A DNA stretch of 64,000 nucleotides from Xiphydria camelus (GCA_963678675.1 OY783200.1:6212501-6276500); one strand, 5' to 3'. Shown: positions 1 through 10,747, counted from the first letter of the stretch. Numbers and translations are program-made. The notes: generated by a model from the sequence alone, not told the origin.

Positions 1-150
1 TACTATAGTAAACTATGCAGAATTACATAACTCGTAATCGGCGATGGGAAAATATAGAAGAGCATAGTCATATTGTTAGAATTTCATAGATTTACATAAC
101 AGTTTGAACTGCTGATTTTTAAAATATAGTATATGTATACATATGTCTAC
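1..150 (+). repeat. Fragment of a dispersed CCTGGYGGAAAAA-type repeat
   Basis: This AT-rich stretch matches 59663-59820 in the same orientation and 25190-25293 in reverse. All share the core GTAATCGNCGATGG and a following ATAGATTTACATAA block. The two other copies begin with CCTGGYGGAAAAAATT, so this copy has lost its 5' end to the window edge. It is non-coding and probably a MITE. Confidence 0.6.
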
Positions 151-229
151 ATAAAATTACTGATTTTCAAAGGAGTACCATTATTTGGCATATCATTCCA
201 TGAAACGTAGAAATTCCTATGGATATACC

Positions 230-1170
230 TACCCGGGTCGAGTTTTTTGACCTGGGAAGTCCTGGGAAGTCCTTGTAACGATAAAATGTTGCAGGACTAA
301 ATGGAACATATCAGGTCAAAAGAAAAATTTCTCCCATTCATATTGAAAGCCTTGTTTGTCCTCTAAGATCCTAGTTATGGTCCTAATCAGAGGTTTGTGG
401 GTTTAAAAGGGACAAATGTTAGACCTAGGAAGACCTAGTTTGACCTGCCCTGGGTCAAGTTTTTTGACCTGGGAAGTCTTGGGAAGTCCTTGTAACGATA
501 AAATTTTGCCGCCCCTACTCTAAATTTTCATGCGATAATTGTTCATTTTTATATATAGACAATATCGCGTTCAAAAATTGTCTGTGGCGAACGAAAAGTG
601 AGTTCGCCATTTCGACCCGGAGTCGGCCTGTGGACTCGTCAGTAAGGCTAGGCCGACTCCTGCCTTAGACGCTCTGTGGTCCTCTTAGGTGTGTGGGGAT
701 CGGCATCGAGGAAGGGACCCGTGTCCCCAGCTCAAAAGGGCTCGTCAAGGGAAAAGAACCACTCGCAGCTAACACGTCACAGCGTTTTACTAGAAACAAT
801 ACAGCGTGGACTCGCACTCGTGGCGAACGGAACTCTACTGACTCCTCGCTCTCCCGCGAGGACCAAGGAGGAGGGCGCGGAGCGGAGAAGCGTGAAGGGA
901 GACGATTCTGGGTTAGGCAGGGTAAGCGACGATGGGACTGAGCCCCCACAGGTATATAGTACTGCACCGCCGTTCGGCTACCGAGAGTCGAGAGGATCGG
1001 CGCCATCTGGCGTCAGGCCGCCACAGCGTGACGGGTCGCCGAGGAGAGCTAAACAGCACGCGTGTTAGGACTTTACAGGTTCTCTTAGGCTTCACCAGGT
1101 CTACTCAGTCTTAAACAGATCTTTATAGGTCTATTCTAAATTGAACAGGTCAAAATATTCGACTCGGGTA
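230..1170. mobile_element. TIR element ending in TACCCGGGTCGAG, carrying an LTR-like insertion
   Basis: The left end TACCCGGGTCGAGTTTTTTG (230-249) is mirrored by a right end whose reverse complement reads TACCCGAGTCGAATATTTTG (to 1170). Inside the left half a block of about 50 bp, containing TTTTTTGACCTGGGAAGTC, occurs twice in direct orientation (about 243 and 455). An LTR-like unit at 584-1047 interrupts it. No coding capacity is seen. Confidence 0.55.
584..1047 (-). mobile_element. LTR-like element, copy 1 (reverse orientation)
   Basis: Read in reverse, this matches 9195-9470 and, more weakly, 31863-31995. Shared blocks include GGCGACCCGTCACGCT, a GCCAGRTGGCGCCGA block, a TATATA-containing stretch and a stem-loop GGAGTCGGCC with its complement GGCCGACTCC (620-660). 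This copy is longer than the others, with about 190 extra bases. The LTR reading rests on the TG-type start, TATA-like box and dispersed solo copies. No internal gag or pol is present. Confidence 0.5.
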
Positions 1171-1351
1171 CGATTAACTATTGAAGAATAAAGCATGCGC
1201 GCACTTTTATATTGTTTCGCATAGTTTCAATAAATTAAATACATTTTTTCTAAACATATCTACATATAACGATGAAACGATGTCATTTCTATAAAAATTC
1301 TTAAAACGTCTGTATCTACGTACTTTTGCAGGTTATAGGTACATTTTTAAA

Positions 1352-1640
1352 ACATGATCGAATTTCAGTTAGCCAGACATTTCTCGGACATATATTGTCA
1401 GAATTTTGTCAGATATTTATCTGATTTTATCTGAATTTTTTAGGCAATTTTTTATTCATAAAAGAAAAGCTGATATTTTTGGACACTTCTCTGACTTTCT
1501 CTGAAGAACTCTGATACTTTCCTGAAAATGTCTGAAAATGTTCCAATTACCACAGAGAGTTGGGAAAAAATCTAAATATCTGAGTTTTTCAGAAATTTAT
1601 CAGAGCAATTTTCCTCTCACATTACCGTACGATTTTTTTT
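1352..1640 (-). repeat. TCTGAAAA-rich dispersed repeat, partial copy
   Basis: This belongs to the family also seen at 2590-3142, 16668-17690, 23930-24140, 34470-35215, 41960-43235 and 54465-54900. Diagnostic blocks are GAAAGAAAAATGGATATTT, CTTCCCTGAAAATGTCTGAAAATG and a terminus like CCCTGATGGAAAAATTTCT. It is saturated with CAGA and TCTGA motifs and encodes nothing. Confidence 0.65.
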
Positions 1641-2482
1641 CCGTCAAAGCGGACACCCTGTAATCCTTACAATTCCAGCGACCTATTGACTTTCTCCGTA
1701 TATCCGACTACTTGTTCACCGAGGAAACGAAATATTTGACATCCCAGCACGCGACCGGCAATGAAGGTTCCGGCTGCCTCGCCTTTACCACTCGGAGGAA
1801 CGCGTGAGTGCGTTAATATTTCGCGACCCAGAAGGCATCGAGTTGTATTATTCAGTCGCCGCGAGTCCCCGAGCCATCCGACATCTTGGTTCGCGCGCGC
1901 GCGCACCCTTTGACTTATTTAAACCTGGATTTACGCCCGGTTCGCATGCCGTTACCAAGAGGCTCCCGGCCGCGTTGTATGGGAGACCGGGGAGGGTTGA
2001 TACAGGAAGTTGGCCCCCCGTTCGCATTATTTTCCATGTCAACGAGGGGCCAACTTCATGTATCAACCCTCCCCGGTCTCCCTTACTCATTTCGCGATCG
2101 GGTTCGCTCGCAATGGAAACGAGGTCTCGCCGCCGGAATGCGGAGCTCCTTTAAGCGTCAGGACACCTGCATAGTCGTGACTGGCATCGCGTAATTTCAT
2201 TCCGCAGCGAGCAACCTTCCGCACAAACACACCCCCTCCGATGCGGCACTCTACACAAATTTCCCAGCGGGTGGAATACCCGCGCCGCCTCTCTAATCGG
2301 TTTCACAGTTTATATCACGCTGGTTGCGGCGTTCGGAATCGTTCGCGACTCGAGGTCGAGGTCACGAAGGCGGGGGGGGGGGGGGGGGATTGCGTGATAG
2401 TTCACGTGCCAGCCGGCGACTCCCGGCTGATCCTGGATTTTTCCAGCGATGATCTACTTAGGTGTTACGTAAGCCCCTCTTC
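1641..2482. other. Host-like unique segment with higher GC, poly-G tract and hairpin
   Basis: GC content rises sharply compared with the flanks and no match to the window's repeat families was seen. It holds a short GC dinucleotide run near 1890, a strong hairpin (1981-2082) and a run of 17 G at 2372-2388. Open frames of 80-116 codons occur on both strands, overlap each other and match no family I recognise. Confidence 0.5.
1981..2082. other. Imperfect hairpin with arms of about 44 bp
   Basis: The left arm starts GGGAGACCGGGGAGGGTTGA (1981) and the right arm ends with its exact complement at 2082. After 24 paired bases there are isolated mismatches through TTGGCCCC and CGTT, and the loop is about 15-25 nt. 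Arm length and few mismatches fit a short foldback RNA such as a miRNA or small hpRNA precursor, but expression is unknown. It lies in unique GC-rich DNA, not in a recognised transposon. Confidence 0.55.
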
Positions 2483-3197
2483 CCAGGCGAAAAAGTTTTA
2501 TGTACTTTTTATATACCTAATCCATATGTGCTTTTTGGTCATATACGGTATTTATTTGTTTACTATATTAATCATGCAATGACTCCCAAATGGACAAATT
2601 TCTCTAACAGACTTTTGAAAAATTGAGTTTTTCTTACTTTTTTCAGTAATCGGAACATTTTAGGATATCTTCGAGAAAGTATCAGAGTCTGATAAGTGTC
2701 CGAAAAAATATCTATTTTTCTTTCATGCGCAAAAACTTCAGAAAAAGTCTAATAAATACTAACGACTATTTGAACGAATCTGTAAAATTGTCCAAAATTT
2801 CTGAAAAAAATTCTGAAAATTTCTGTACATTTTTTTAAGGAAATTATAAATTTTCAATGAATAATCGAATTTCAGTTATAAATTTTTCAGAATTTTTTGG
2901 AATTTGGTCAGATATTGGTCGGATTTTTACAACATTTTGTAGACTAATTTTTATGCATGAAAGAAAAATGGATACCTACTTTTAAATATTTCGCAGACTT
3001 TCTCTTACAAACTGGTACTTCCCTGGAAATGCCTGAATATGTTCTAATTACTAGGTACAAAAAAGAAAACAGAGAAACAAGTAAAAATATTTCAGTTTTT
3101 CAGACATTTTTCCATCAGGACTACATACAGACTTTTTAAATGTTTGTACAATCCGTAAATGGTTCTTATAATATGGTTAATATAGAAATCATGCACT
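2483..3197. mobile_element. CCAGGCGG-family MITE split by a TCTGAAAA-family repeat
   Basis: The left end CCAGGCGAAAAAGTTTTATG (2483) and the family block ATCCATATGTG are present up to about 2585. The matching distal block ATGGTTAATATAGAAATCAT resumes at about 3165. Between them (2590-3142) lies a complete-looking TCTGAAAA-family repeat ending TTTCCATCAGG. The nesting order shows the CCAGGCGG copy is older. Confidence 0.55.
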
Positions 3198-4057
3198 AAG
3201 AAAAAAGTTAGAGCCATAACAAAAACGTTATTTTGTTGAGTACATTTTGTTGATTCCACCGAAAGATTTTGTTAATTTGTAGGAAGGCTTGGTTCTGAAT
3301 ACGAAATAGCCATATGTTTTGTTATGCGATGAAAGTAATTTTGTTCAGTCATTTTGATAGCGCCACAAAGTCTTTCGATTGTTAAAACAAATTTTTGTTT
3401 TGACAACAAAATAAAAATTGATATTTATTTTGTTGCCAAAAGAATGTGATTTCGTTAACTCTACTTGCCCAGGCGGAAAAGTTCTGTATGATCCATATGT
3501 GGTTTTGGTCATATATGGATTATATATATGATTTCTATATTAACCATATACAGACTATATATATATGGATTATACAATCATTCAAAACTCTATATATAGT
3601 GCTTATATGATTAACATAGAAATAATAGAATCGATATATGACAAACAAATTCATCCACCTGGTTGTTTAAAATTTGCATGTAATTTTGTTATTTCAACTG
3701 AACGACATGCCACATTTGCTCATTTTGTTGCTACAACAAAGTGATTTTGTTGCGAGAAAAAAGAAGTATCATATCCAAACAAAATCATCTTAATGGATTA
3801 ACGAAATTATTTCTTCGCCTCAAAAAAAAACGATTTTGATATAATATCAAAAATCTTTGCTAATAGATTGCAGAACCCTTAACGAAACTATTTTGTTGTA
3901 GCAAAAAAAACGTTTGGTTGACTCGTATTTACCTGTATTATTTTATTCAACCAACCAAGAGTCGGTTGGTTTAGCAAATCTCTTTTTGTGTATAATCCAT
4001 ATATGAATAACACCAAATATTGGTTATATAGAAGAAAAAAATATAATTTTTCCGTCT
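3198..4057. mobile_element. TTTTGTT-saturated repeat with nested CCAGGCGG MITE
   Basis: The motif TTTTGTT or its complement recurs very often from 3220 to 3930. At 3469-3662 a MITE is nested, with ends CCAGGCGGAAAAG and TTCATCCACCTGG. A second, partial right end of the same MITE family lies at about 3990-4057 (TTTTTCCGTCTGGG). No coding potential is seen. Confidence 0.55.
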
Positions 4058-4784
4058 GGGCTCGACAGTTATATTGTTGTGCGACGACGATCAAGTAGGA
4101 GGAATGCTCCTCACTTCGTACTTCCGAAGCCATTCGTGATAATGCGATGAGGTGCAGTCGGAGAATCGCGGAGAAAGAATCCCAGCGAGTGTTGCCTGAA
4201 CTAATTGCTCGCGCGGAATAGTTTCGCGCTCGGTAATCGGCCGTCAGAGTCTTGCGAGTAGTCTGGAAGTTGCAGCGAGTCTCTGGACCAGTCGAGGAGA
4301 TTTCCGTCTCCGAGACAGCGTATTTCCTAGTCGATCGGATGAACGCCAATGGATTGCCGTTAAAACTTGTTAAGAGAAAGTTTGTTACTCGAGACCGGAT
4401 TAAAAATACTAAAAACAGAAGACAAAATCGTATTACCGAGGCTTGAAAAGGCCGGATTAACGTGAAGGTCGTTAGCAAGCATTCGTGGAGTTTTCGATAT
4501 CGTTGTTGGACTTGTGCGGCGCATAAACTTTCGCTCGGATTCCGAAGTCGTTCGTTTCGCCCGGCACTTCTTACCAGACTGTCGTATCGATCCTTCCTCG
4601 TTTTGCTCGACTTCCGAATCGCATGCCGCCCTTGGAATACGTTCTATTGATAGAGCGAAGGTTACAGACGGGTGGGAGCTTTCGAGAAGAGGCTTTGCCT
4701 TCATTCGATCGCCGAGTGAAATATTTGCATCAAATCATGAACGGGTTACCGTAGCTTTTTCGATGGATTTATTCAGCCGCTACT
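4058..4784. other. Unique segment, moderately GC-rich, no recognised gene
   Basis: This resembles host DNA, with balanced composition and many CGA and TCG trinucleotides. Overlapping open frames of 60-114 codons exist on both strands. The longest minus-strand frame (3888-4478) runs into the neighbouring TTTTGTT repeat, so it is unlikely to be a gene. Confidence 0.4.
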
Positions 4785-6180
4785 CTGAGAGAAATAAGTG
4801 CTGGTACCAAAAAATGTTTCCTTCAGCCAAAAAGATGATATAATTCCAGAATCGAGCCGCGGTTTTCTTCAAGTAAGAAAATACATCCCGCGAAAGAATT
4901 GAGGGATCACCTATGTTCTGCGAAAAAGAAGACCGTTTTAAACCAGCCGCATCCTTGTCAAAAATGATAGAATCTCGATTGCCGATGGAGCATTTTGAAG
5001 GCTAAAGTTTCTGCTTCTACAATCTTTTCTAAGATTTGCAAAATCTTTATTGATTTCAAAGTTACGTAATTAGAAAGTGACACCCGACAAGTGAAACGAT
5101 TTTTTGTTTTCAACATTGGTAAGGCACGGGAAGAGCAGAAAAGTTATAGCTGAGTTTCATTTACTGCGTGCTAAAGCATAGTTTGTCTTTTTTAATTTGC
5201 TATTTTACGAATCATTCTACGATTTTTTTTTCACTGAGTTATTCAGTGCCGAAATATAAATCCGATCGTGTAAGCTCCTCGTGGTACGCTTTGGACAATG
5301 CGAGTACCGGCGGTATCTACTAAATTTTAGGTTGAAACATTTTCCTAATAACGAGTAAAAGTAGCCAGTACAAAGAAAAGTAATAGAGTACCACATCCTC
5401 TGTTACCAAAGAACAAGACGTCTCCATTTGCTTTCCCATTTTGGTCGATATAAACAGGTAGAATACATCGAAATAAAAATCATAAAAACTTTCTCACAAG
5501 TACTCATTTTAATCGGGAGAACCTACGCTTTAAGATCTCGTTGGGTTTGAAAGATTTCGATCATTTTTCGCAAAGTTACATCAAGTATAATAGAACGAAA
5601 AACGGGAAGTGTGAAATCTTTAACGTAATATTAAAACGGATATTATACTGTCGAAATTGGTATAAATTAAAAAGCAATAAGTGCGTTATAAAAGAAAAAT
5701 GCCAATCTTTCGATTGATCGGTGACCGAAATTCGTACGATAATTAGTTATCTTGTAATAAGCGTCAAAATTTGCGGGAACGGTTTCTGCTTCGGCACTGA
5801 ATAACTCAATTTTTTGAAAATCGTCGAACGATTTGCAAAATAGCAAGCAAAAAAACTATGCTTTATAACGCAGCAAACGAAATATAGGTAGATATTATTT
5901 TTTTGCATTTTGTGTGCCTTGCGGAAGTTGAAAAAAAGTCGTTCAATTTATCGGGAGTCGCTTTTCAATTACATACCTAACTGAAATCAATGAAGATTTC
6001 GAAAACTCGAGACAAATTCGACTCCCGACAAGTGAAACGATTGTTTTTTTCAACTTTGGCAAGGCACACGAAGTGTCAACAAAATCATACATATAAGTGA
6101 TTCCTTAATTCTTTTGCGGAGTTTATTTGATGGGCTCGAGCAATTTTTTTTTCGCGAAGAAAAAATGTCTCGTTCCAACA
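4785..6180. mobile_element. Inverted-repeat element of about 1 kb with extra flanking copies
   Basis: Sequence at about 5030-5250 recurs as its reverse complement at about 5785-6010. Paired blocks include ATTGATTTC, CCCGAYAARTKRAACGA, GCAAGGCAC and GAGTTATTCAGTGCCGAA. The end block CCCGACAAGTGAAACGA occurs a third time at about 6017 in direct orientation. Sequences at 4795-4880 and 6120-6165 match 60160-60300 (block CATAATTCCAGAATCGAGC, then GGGCTCGAGYAATT), so a larger dispersed family is involved. Confidence 0.5.
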
Positions 6181-6840
6181 AAGGTATCCCTGTGAATCAA
6201 GACTATATATTCTTCGACCAAGAATCTGTATTCTTAAAAATTGGTAAGATCATGTGCTCTTCATTCGAGACATATTATTTATTGACACTAGCAATTATTT
6301 ATCTCAATGTATCGCAGAAATATAAGTTTCTCAAATCATAAGCATCCCCTTTCTTTTCGAGAAATGGACGAGAAAAACTACGACGAAGGCGGACGAATTT
6401 CTTCCGCCGTCCTCGTTGCACACTCCCAAAAATCCAACAGGCCTCGAAGACCATTGTCGGACGACGACGACGACGACGACGACGCTCGATAGCTCCGAGC
6501 TTTTTTTAGTTATTATTCCCCCCGCGAGTGTAACACGCGCGGCGCGATCCTTCCACCTGTGACCTTCGATCGGACGTGCCGAGGGGTGGTTCGTGGGCGC
6601 TGGCAGGGCTCGGGCTATCTCTTCCGGCTGAATTCGTTCTCTCCGTATATCGTCGCTCGTCGGATAGCGCTACGTCTGTCCTTCCACTCCGGTTATTGTC
6701 GATGCGAGACTATTGGGACGTCGCGGTGGACATATCGTAGAGTCGGGTGGGATCGATACGGACGGTTGGACGCGTAATTGACCGCGCTCATCTCGTGGAC
6801 TTTTCGACAAATTCGATAGAATGCTTGCACGCGAAGATCA
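6181..6840. other. Unique segment with a GAC trinucleotide repeat
   Basis: It contains about eight GAC repeats at 6461-6483, inside an open frame of 61 codons that would make a short Asp run. The following 6500-6780 part is GC-rich and repeat-free. No domain is recognisable. Confidence 0.4.
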
Positions 6841-6844
6841 CACT

Positions 6845-6960
6845 TTGATCTACAAAAAAGTATAATGGTACGGGATCCCTCATAAGAAAAAAAAAAATGA
6901 TTACCACTCCTCTGAAACTTTGTGAGCAGTTTCAAATTGCCGAATCTGCCAGCTTTTTGA
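6845..6960 (+). repeat. Short dispersed repeat, inverted copy at 16448-16555
   Basis: The blocks CTCATAAGAAAAAAAA and CCTCTGAAACTTTGTGAGCA recur in reverse complement at 16448-16555. The left edge contains the AGATCACACTTTGATCTACA unit, which also appears near 27849, 29560 and 62070. It is non-coding. Confidence 0.55.
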
Positions 6961-7136
6961 AGTGAAACTTCTTATGCGACGTCGGAGCGTTTAACGCTGT
7001 GCGTTAAATATCTAACGCTCCTGTGGAGGGGGTACGGTACCGTGGGCCCACTATAGGCGGCGAGCGAATATTGTTTAGCAGCGCCTCTCCTAGGCGAACC
7101 GAAACATTTATTACGGGAACTGACCAGAGTCACTTA

Positions 7137-7327
7137 GGTCGGGTGTCCACCGGGTCGAGCCGACCAGAATCGCTGAGCCGATCGCTGAGCACTTGAGTAT
7201 ATCTATATATACCCAATCTGTATATCTATATATACCCAATCTGTATATATATATATATATATATATACACCCAAGTGTCCAGCGATCGGCCCAATTGTGG
7301 TCGGCCCGATCCGGTGGACACCCGGCC
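7137..7327. mobile_element. MITE with terminal inverted repeats of about 65 bp and a TA-rich core
   Basis: Left GGTCGGGTGTCCACCGG pairs with right CCGGTGGACACCCGGCC, and pairing continues through GCCGATCGCTG. The core has a duplicated TATATCTATATATACCCAA unit followed by a TA dinucleotide run. The short length, palindromic ends and lack of coding fit a MITE. Confidence 0.7.
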
Positions 7328-7615
7328 TTGTAGTTAAGTGACCGTAGGACCTGATGTGTCAATGTCAACTTGCTGGCAATGGATACTATAATTTATTTCA
7401 GCTTTCAGGCTGTAAAATTTATGCATCATAATGATGCTTCGTATAAAAATGGTCTAAAATTAGTTTTTTCTAAACATGTTTTAAATGCGAGTAAGCGCAC
7501 ACACACACAAATGTGGTATAACCCAAATTTCTGTGATAGAAAACCGTGTGATTCGCCAGACATCAGTAACTCTTAATCCATATTCAGTTACTTTAGAAGT
7601 AAGTAGTCAATAGCT

Positions 7616-8284
7616 TTCCCCTTGCGACTTTGTCCGCGTGAATCACGAAATAATCTCGTCTTTATTTTACTCCCTTAAGGGAGTTGGTATATAGATAGTA
7701 GATATATTTAAAAAAACGTGCGTATTCAAATGCAACGTTGTATTAAAATTTCAAAGCAATCGGTGAATAACTTTCGGAAATTTAAGATACATTTTTATTC
7801 ATTTACCTCCTTAAGGAGTAGGTATATAAAGAGTAGGTATATATGAAAAACGCGCGTGTTCGAATGCAACGTTATGTCCAAATTTCAAAGCAATCGGTAA
7901 AGAACTTTCGGAGATCTTACGACGCGGTCTCAACGTGTCGACATTGACGTGACACATGCACAATACAGGTATATAGTGCTCTCGCCCAGTTTATGACCCT
8001 GTGAGACCGCGACGTTAGACCTTGAAGAAACGAATATAACATTTTTATTTAAACGTGTATATGGAAGATAGAAGAAGATAGATAGCGGTGTTTATTAGAA
8101 TGGGTATTGTGGAAAGCGGTTCATTACGACTCGTCCAGTAATTAATCCTTCCGGGAAAGGTGCATGGCTGCGGGCTCATTGACAGCCTAAATTCGCAAAA
8201 ACCTACCGCTTCGCCATTGTGACCGATTTACAAAATGTATCAAGTGACTTGAGTTTGTGTTAATATGTGTTCCGTCGCAAGGGG
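7616..8284. mobile_element. Probable TIR element ending CCCCTTGCGAC, with internal duplication
   Basis: The ends CCCCTTGCGAC and GTCGCAAGGGG face each other. Inside, a unit of about 135 bp starting with a perfect palindrome (CTCCCTTAAGGGAG at 7671, CTCCTTAAGGAG at 7807) is tandemly duplicated, and both copies contain ATTTCAAAGCAATCGGT. No open frame of note. Confidence 0.45.
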
Positions 8285-8328
8285 ACTTCTATGTCATTTC
8301 TTACCGCTCACTATCATCGCAACCTAAC

Positions 8329-8848
8329 CCAGGTAGCAAGCTGACGTAAACTTGACGTCACTTTTAGGGCATATTTCGTCATCGACGTCATTCTGCCAAA
8401 AAATGACGTTTTAATGTCGTCATTCAAGAAACGTCTTTAAGACGCCTTAAATATGACGTTAAAAAGACGTTATTTTTACGTCGTAATAAAATTTAAAAAT
8501 AACTACTTATTATACAATATACATTGAATATTTTTATATTTTTTTATAATGTATAATATAAAAATATTTGTATAGTGTGGTCTACTTTAATTCTCGCGAT
8601 TCTTATATCTCTGTACCATTTTACCAATACGTTTTTTTTGTAATAAATAAAAGTAAGATTTTTTATATTGCGGTCGTTTCTATAAACATTCATATAATTA
8701 TTTATTTATTAATATCAATTTGCGTCTATGCAAGAATATTTATCAAGATGCAATCATAAATTTAGAAAAATGTTGAGAATAGAATAATACAATTATAAAA
8801 TCTTATTTATTTAAGCTCTTTCTTATTGACTGGAAAAGCAACATATAG
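8329..8848 (+). mobile_element. TGACGTCA-rich element, copy 1 (right side missing)
   Basis: It starts CCCAGGTAGCAAGCTGACGT, followed by many ACGTC and TGACG motifs, including a perfect TGACGTCA at 8353-8360. The later part (8690-8845) matches 10170-10375 of copy 2 closely, including CAATTTGCGTCTATGCAAGA. It stops where a CCAGGCGG MITE begins. Confidence 0.7.
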
Positions 8849-8849
8849 G

Positions 8850-9008
8850 TATATGATTTCTATATTAACCGTATGAGAACTGTATATAGTATTTAAAATG
8901 ATTTCATAATCCATATATAGTCTTTATATGGTTAATATAAAAACCACGTATAATCCATATTATGATCTGAACCACATGTGTGTGGATCATATAGAACTTT
9001 TCCGTTTA
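8850..9008 (-). mobile_element. CCAGGCGG-family MITE fragment
   Basis: Family blocks ATTAACCGTATGAG, ATATGGTTAATATA and a right end GAACTTTTCCG identify it. The terminal CCTGG is degenerate. It abuts the TGACGTCA element on its left. Confidence 0.5.
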
Positions 9009-9071
9009 AGTATCTGAATCTACTGGATCTTGTCGTCTACTCAGATTTTCATCTATTGGGTAGGTTACCCT

Positions 9072-9760
9072 AGACGCGCACGGCGGTTTGTCGCATCGAT
9101 TTAAGGATCAGGTCTAGGTTGAATTCAGTAGGGAAGTCGCCATGTTTATTTTCCAAGATCTCAGATCCCTTCTCATTCCAAATAAAGAATGTTTTGTGGC
9201 GACCCGTCACGCTACGACGGCCTGCCGCCAGGTGGCGCCGACCCTCTCGGCCATCGACTCCGCGGCTCCCGGCCCACGGCTCTCGGCTTCTCGTTAGTGG
9301 TCCAACGACGAGCAAGTTACTAAGTAAGACCGTAACTGCCCGTCTCTCACGGAGGACCACAGAGCGTTTTAGGTTAGGAGTCGGCCTAGCCTTACTGACG
9401 AGTCCACAGGCCGACTCCGGGACGAAACGCTCTCGTCCTTGCAGAGGTCGCCTTTGTCTGCCGGTGTACTGTTTTCGCAAAACTCTCGCGAATCTCTCGA
9501 CCCAACAATTATAGTACCGCACGACGTTCTTGTGGTTCATCTTAGACATCAGTTTCACCTCGCGCGTTGTGTTCCCGTCCAATTGTCCGTTGTTCAGAAT
9601 GAGGTTTATATGCTTAATCGCGTACACCCCGCAGTCCAGCTTGTTCTGAACCTTTAAAACGTCGCCGAAGGCCCCCTTGCCGAGCCATTTGAGGATTTCG
9701 AATTCGTGCAGCAAGCGCGACTGGCCGCCGAGTTTGGGAACGCGGAATTCAACGTCCGAC
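9072..9760 (-). pseudogene. GCN2-type eIF2-alpha kinase N-lobe fragment, interrupted by an LTR-like insertion
   Basis: Minus-strand translation from about 9757 to 9480 gives a protein kinase N-lobe. It has the glycine loop LGKGAFGDV, the VAIK-like lysine in YAIKHI, and the segment TREVKL followed by NHKNVVRYYNCWVE. That last segment is characteristic of GCN2 (EIF2AK4), the uncharged-tRNA sensor that phosphorylates eIF2-alpha. The frame is open for about 92 codons, but the catalytic HRD and DFG region is absent. Coding homology stops near an LTR-like element (9195-9470), and the remaining frame beyond it is not recognisable. The upstream side is cut by a TGACGTCA-rich element at 9761. I infer a dead gene piece or a transposon-captured exon, not a working kinase. 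Confidence 0.6.
9195..9470 (+). mobile_element. LTR-like element, copy 2
   Basis: It begins TGTGGCGACCCGTCACGCTA and includes the stem-loop GGAGTCGGCC with GGCCGACTCC (about 9378-9420). GTTT occurs immediately before (9191-9194) and after (9471-9474), a possible 4-bp target-site duplication. The right end does not show the canonical CA, so the exact edge is uncertain. Copies at 584-1047 and 31863-31995. Confidence 0.5.
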
Positions 9761-10747
9761 CCCAGGTAGCACACTGACGTTAGAATAACGTCTCAGACGT
9801 CATTTTTTGGTCAGTATAGGGTTTCAGACGTCAATTGTCGTAATATTAACGTCACAGGGACGTCATATTTACGACGTACCTTGGACGTCAAAATTCAACG
9901 TCTTTTTGACGGCTTTTCCGTCATTTTTAATGACGAACGAGACTTGGAAAAATTTCGGTCTCCTGCATATAGGTATAGCGACTTGAAAATTTATTTGTGA
10001 ATAAATGGACAAAAATTGTAATTTGTTCAATTATTAAATCAATAAATTATTTCATTTCGAGTCTCCAGAGTATGTTGAGCAAGTTATAAACTATACTGTT
10101 TATTAAAAAGCACAGATTATTAAAGTAAATGAAAGACAATCAATTAATGTAGGATGAATAAATATTCATATAATTATTTATTTATTTATTTATATTTATT
10201 TATTATTTATATCTTGCATAAACGCAAATTGATATTAATATCAATTTGCGTCTATGCAAGAATATTTATCAAAAGACAATCATAAATTTAGAAAAATGTT
10301 GAGAAAAGAATATAATACAATTATAAAATCTTATTTATTGAAGCTCTTTCTTATTGACAGGAAAAGCAATATACATTTATTCTCATCAAACTTCATATAA
10401 ACACCAATAGTAATAATATTCTTAACCACAAGAGCGCGCAGCAGATGAGGACTCGAGGACACCGACCGATCAACGAAGTTAAGCAGCAAAAAGTGCGGAC
10501 ACTAGTTGGATGGGTGACCGCTCACGATGAAAAGATATACGTCAGACTCCTAACCCCTTTTAGAACCGTTATTTTTTACGTCATCACAACGTCCGGTAGA
10601 ACGTCATCATGACGTGATTTTTCTGACGTCGTGTGGATGTGCAATTAAGCCGTCTTTGCGACGTTAAAATGACGTCATATTTTTCGTCATCTGACGTCAG
10701 AACTGACCTTCAAAGAACGTCATTTCGACGTTGATGTGCTACCTGGG
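9761..10747. mobile_element. TGACGTCA-rich TIR element, copy 2, complete
   Basis: The ends CCCAGGTAGCACACTGACGT and its near-complement ACGTTGATGTGCTACCTGGG define the element. Both flanks, about 200 bp each, are packed with ACGTC and TGACG motifs, including perfect TGACGTCA at 10670-10677 and 10692-10699. The middle is AT-rich and includes a near-perfect palindrome ATTGATATTAATATCAAT (about 10230), then a 5S rRNA-like piece (10440-10535). No transposase remains, so it is non-autonomous. Confidence 0.75.
10440..10535 (+). ncRNA. 5S rRNA-derived segment
   Basis: The stretch CCGATCAACGAAGTTAAGCA followed by a gap and ACTAGTTGGATGGGTGACCG matches the internal control region of eukaryotic 5S rRNA (CCGATCACCGAAGTTAAGC, then TACTTGGATGGGTGACCGC). 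The first part and the 3' end of 5S are not recognisable. This is a derived sequence, probably a SINE3-like head or captured 5S, and not a working 5S gene. Confidence 0.7.

Noticed and set aside
3888..4478. 196-codon minus-strand frame
   Set aside because: It spans a TTTTGTT repeat, a MITE end and unique DNA. It is a chimera.
10440..10535. Functional 5S rRNA gene
   Set aside because: Only the internal control region matches. The 5' part and 3' terminal stem are missing or unrelated.
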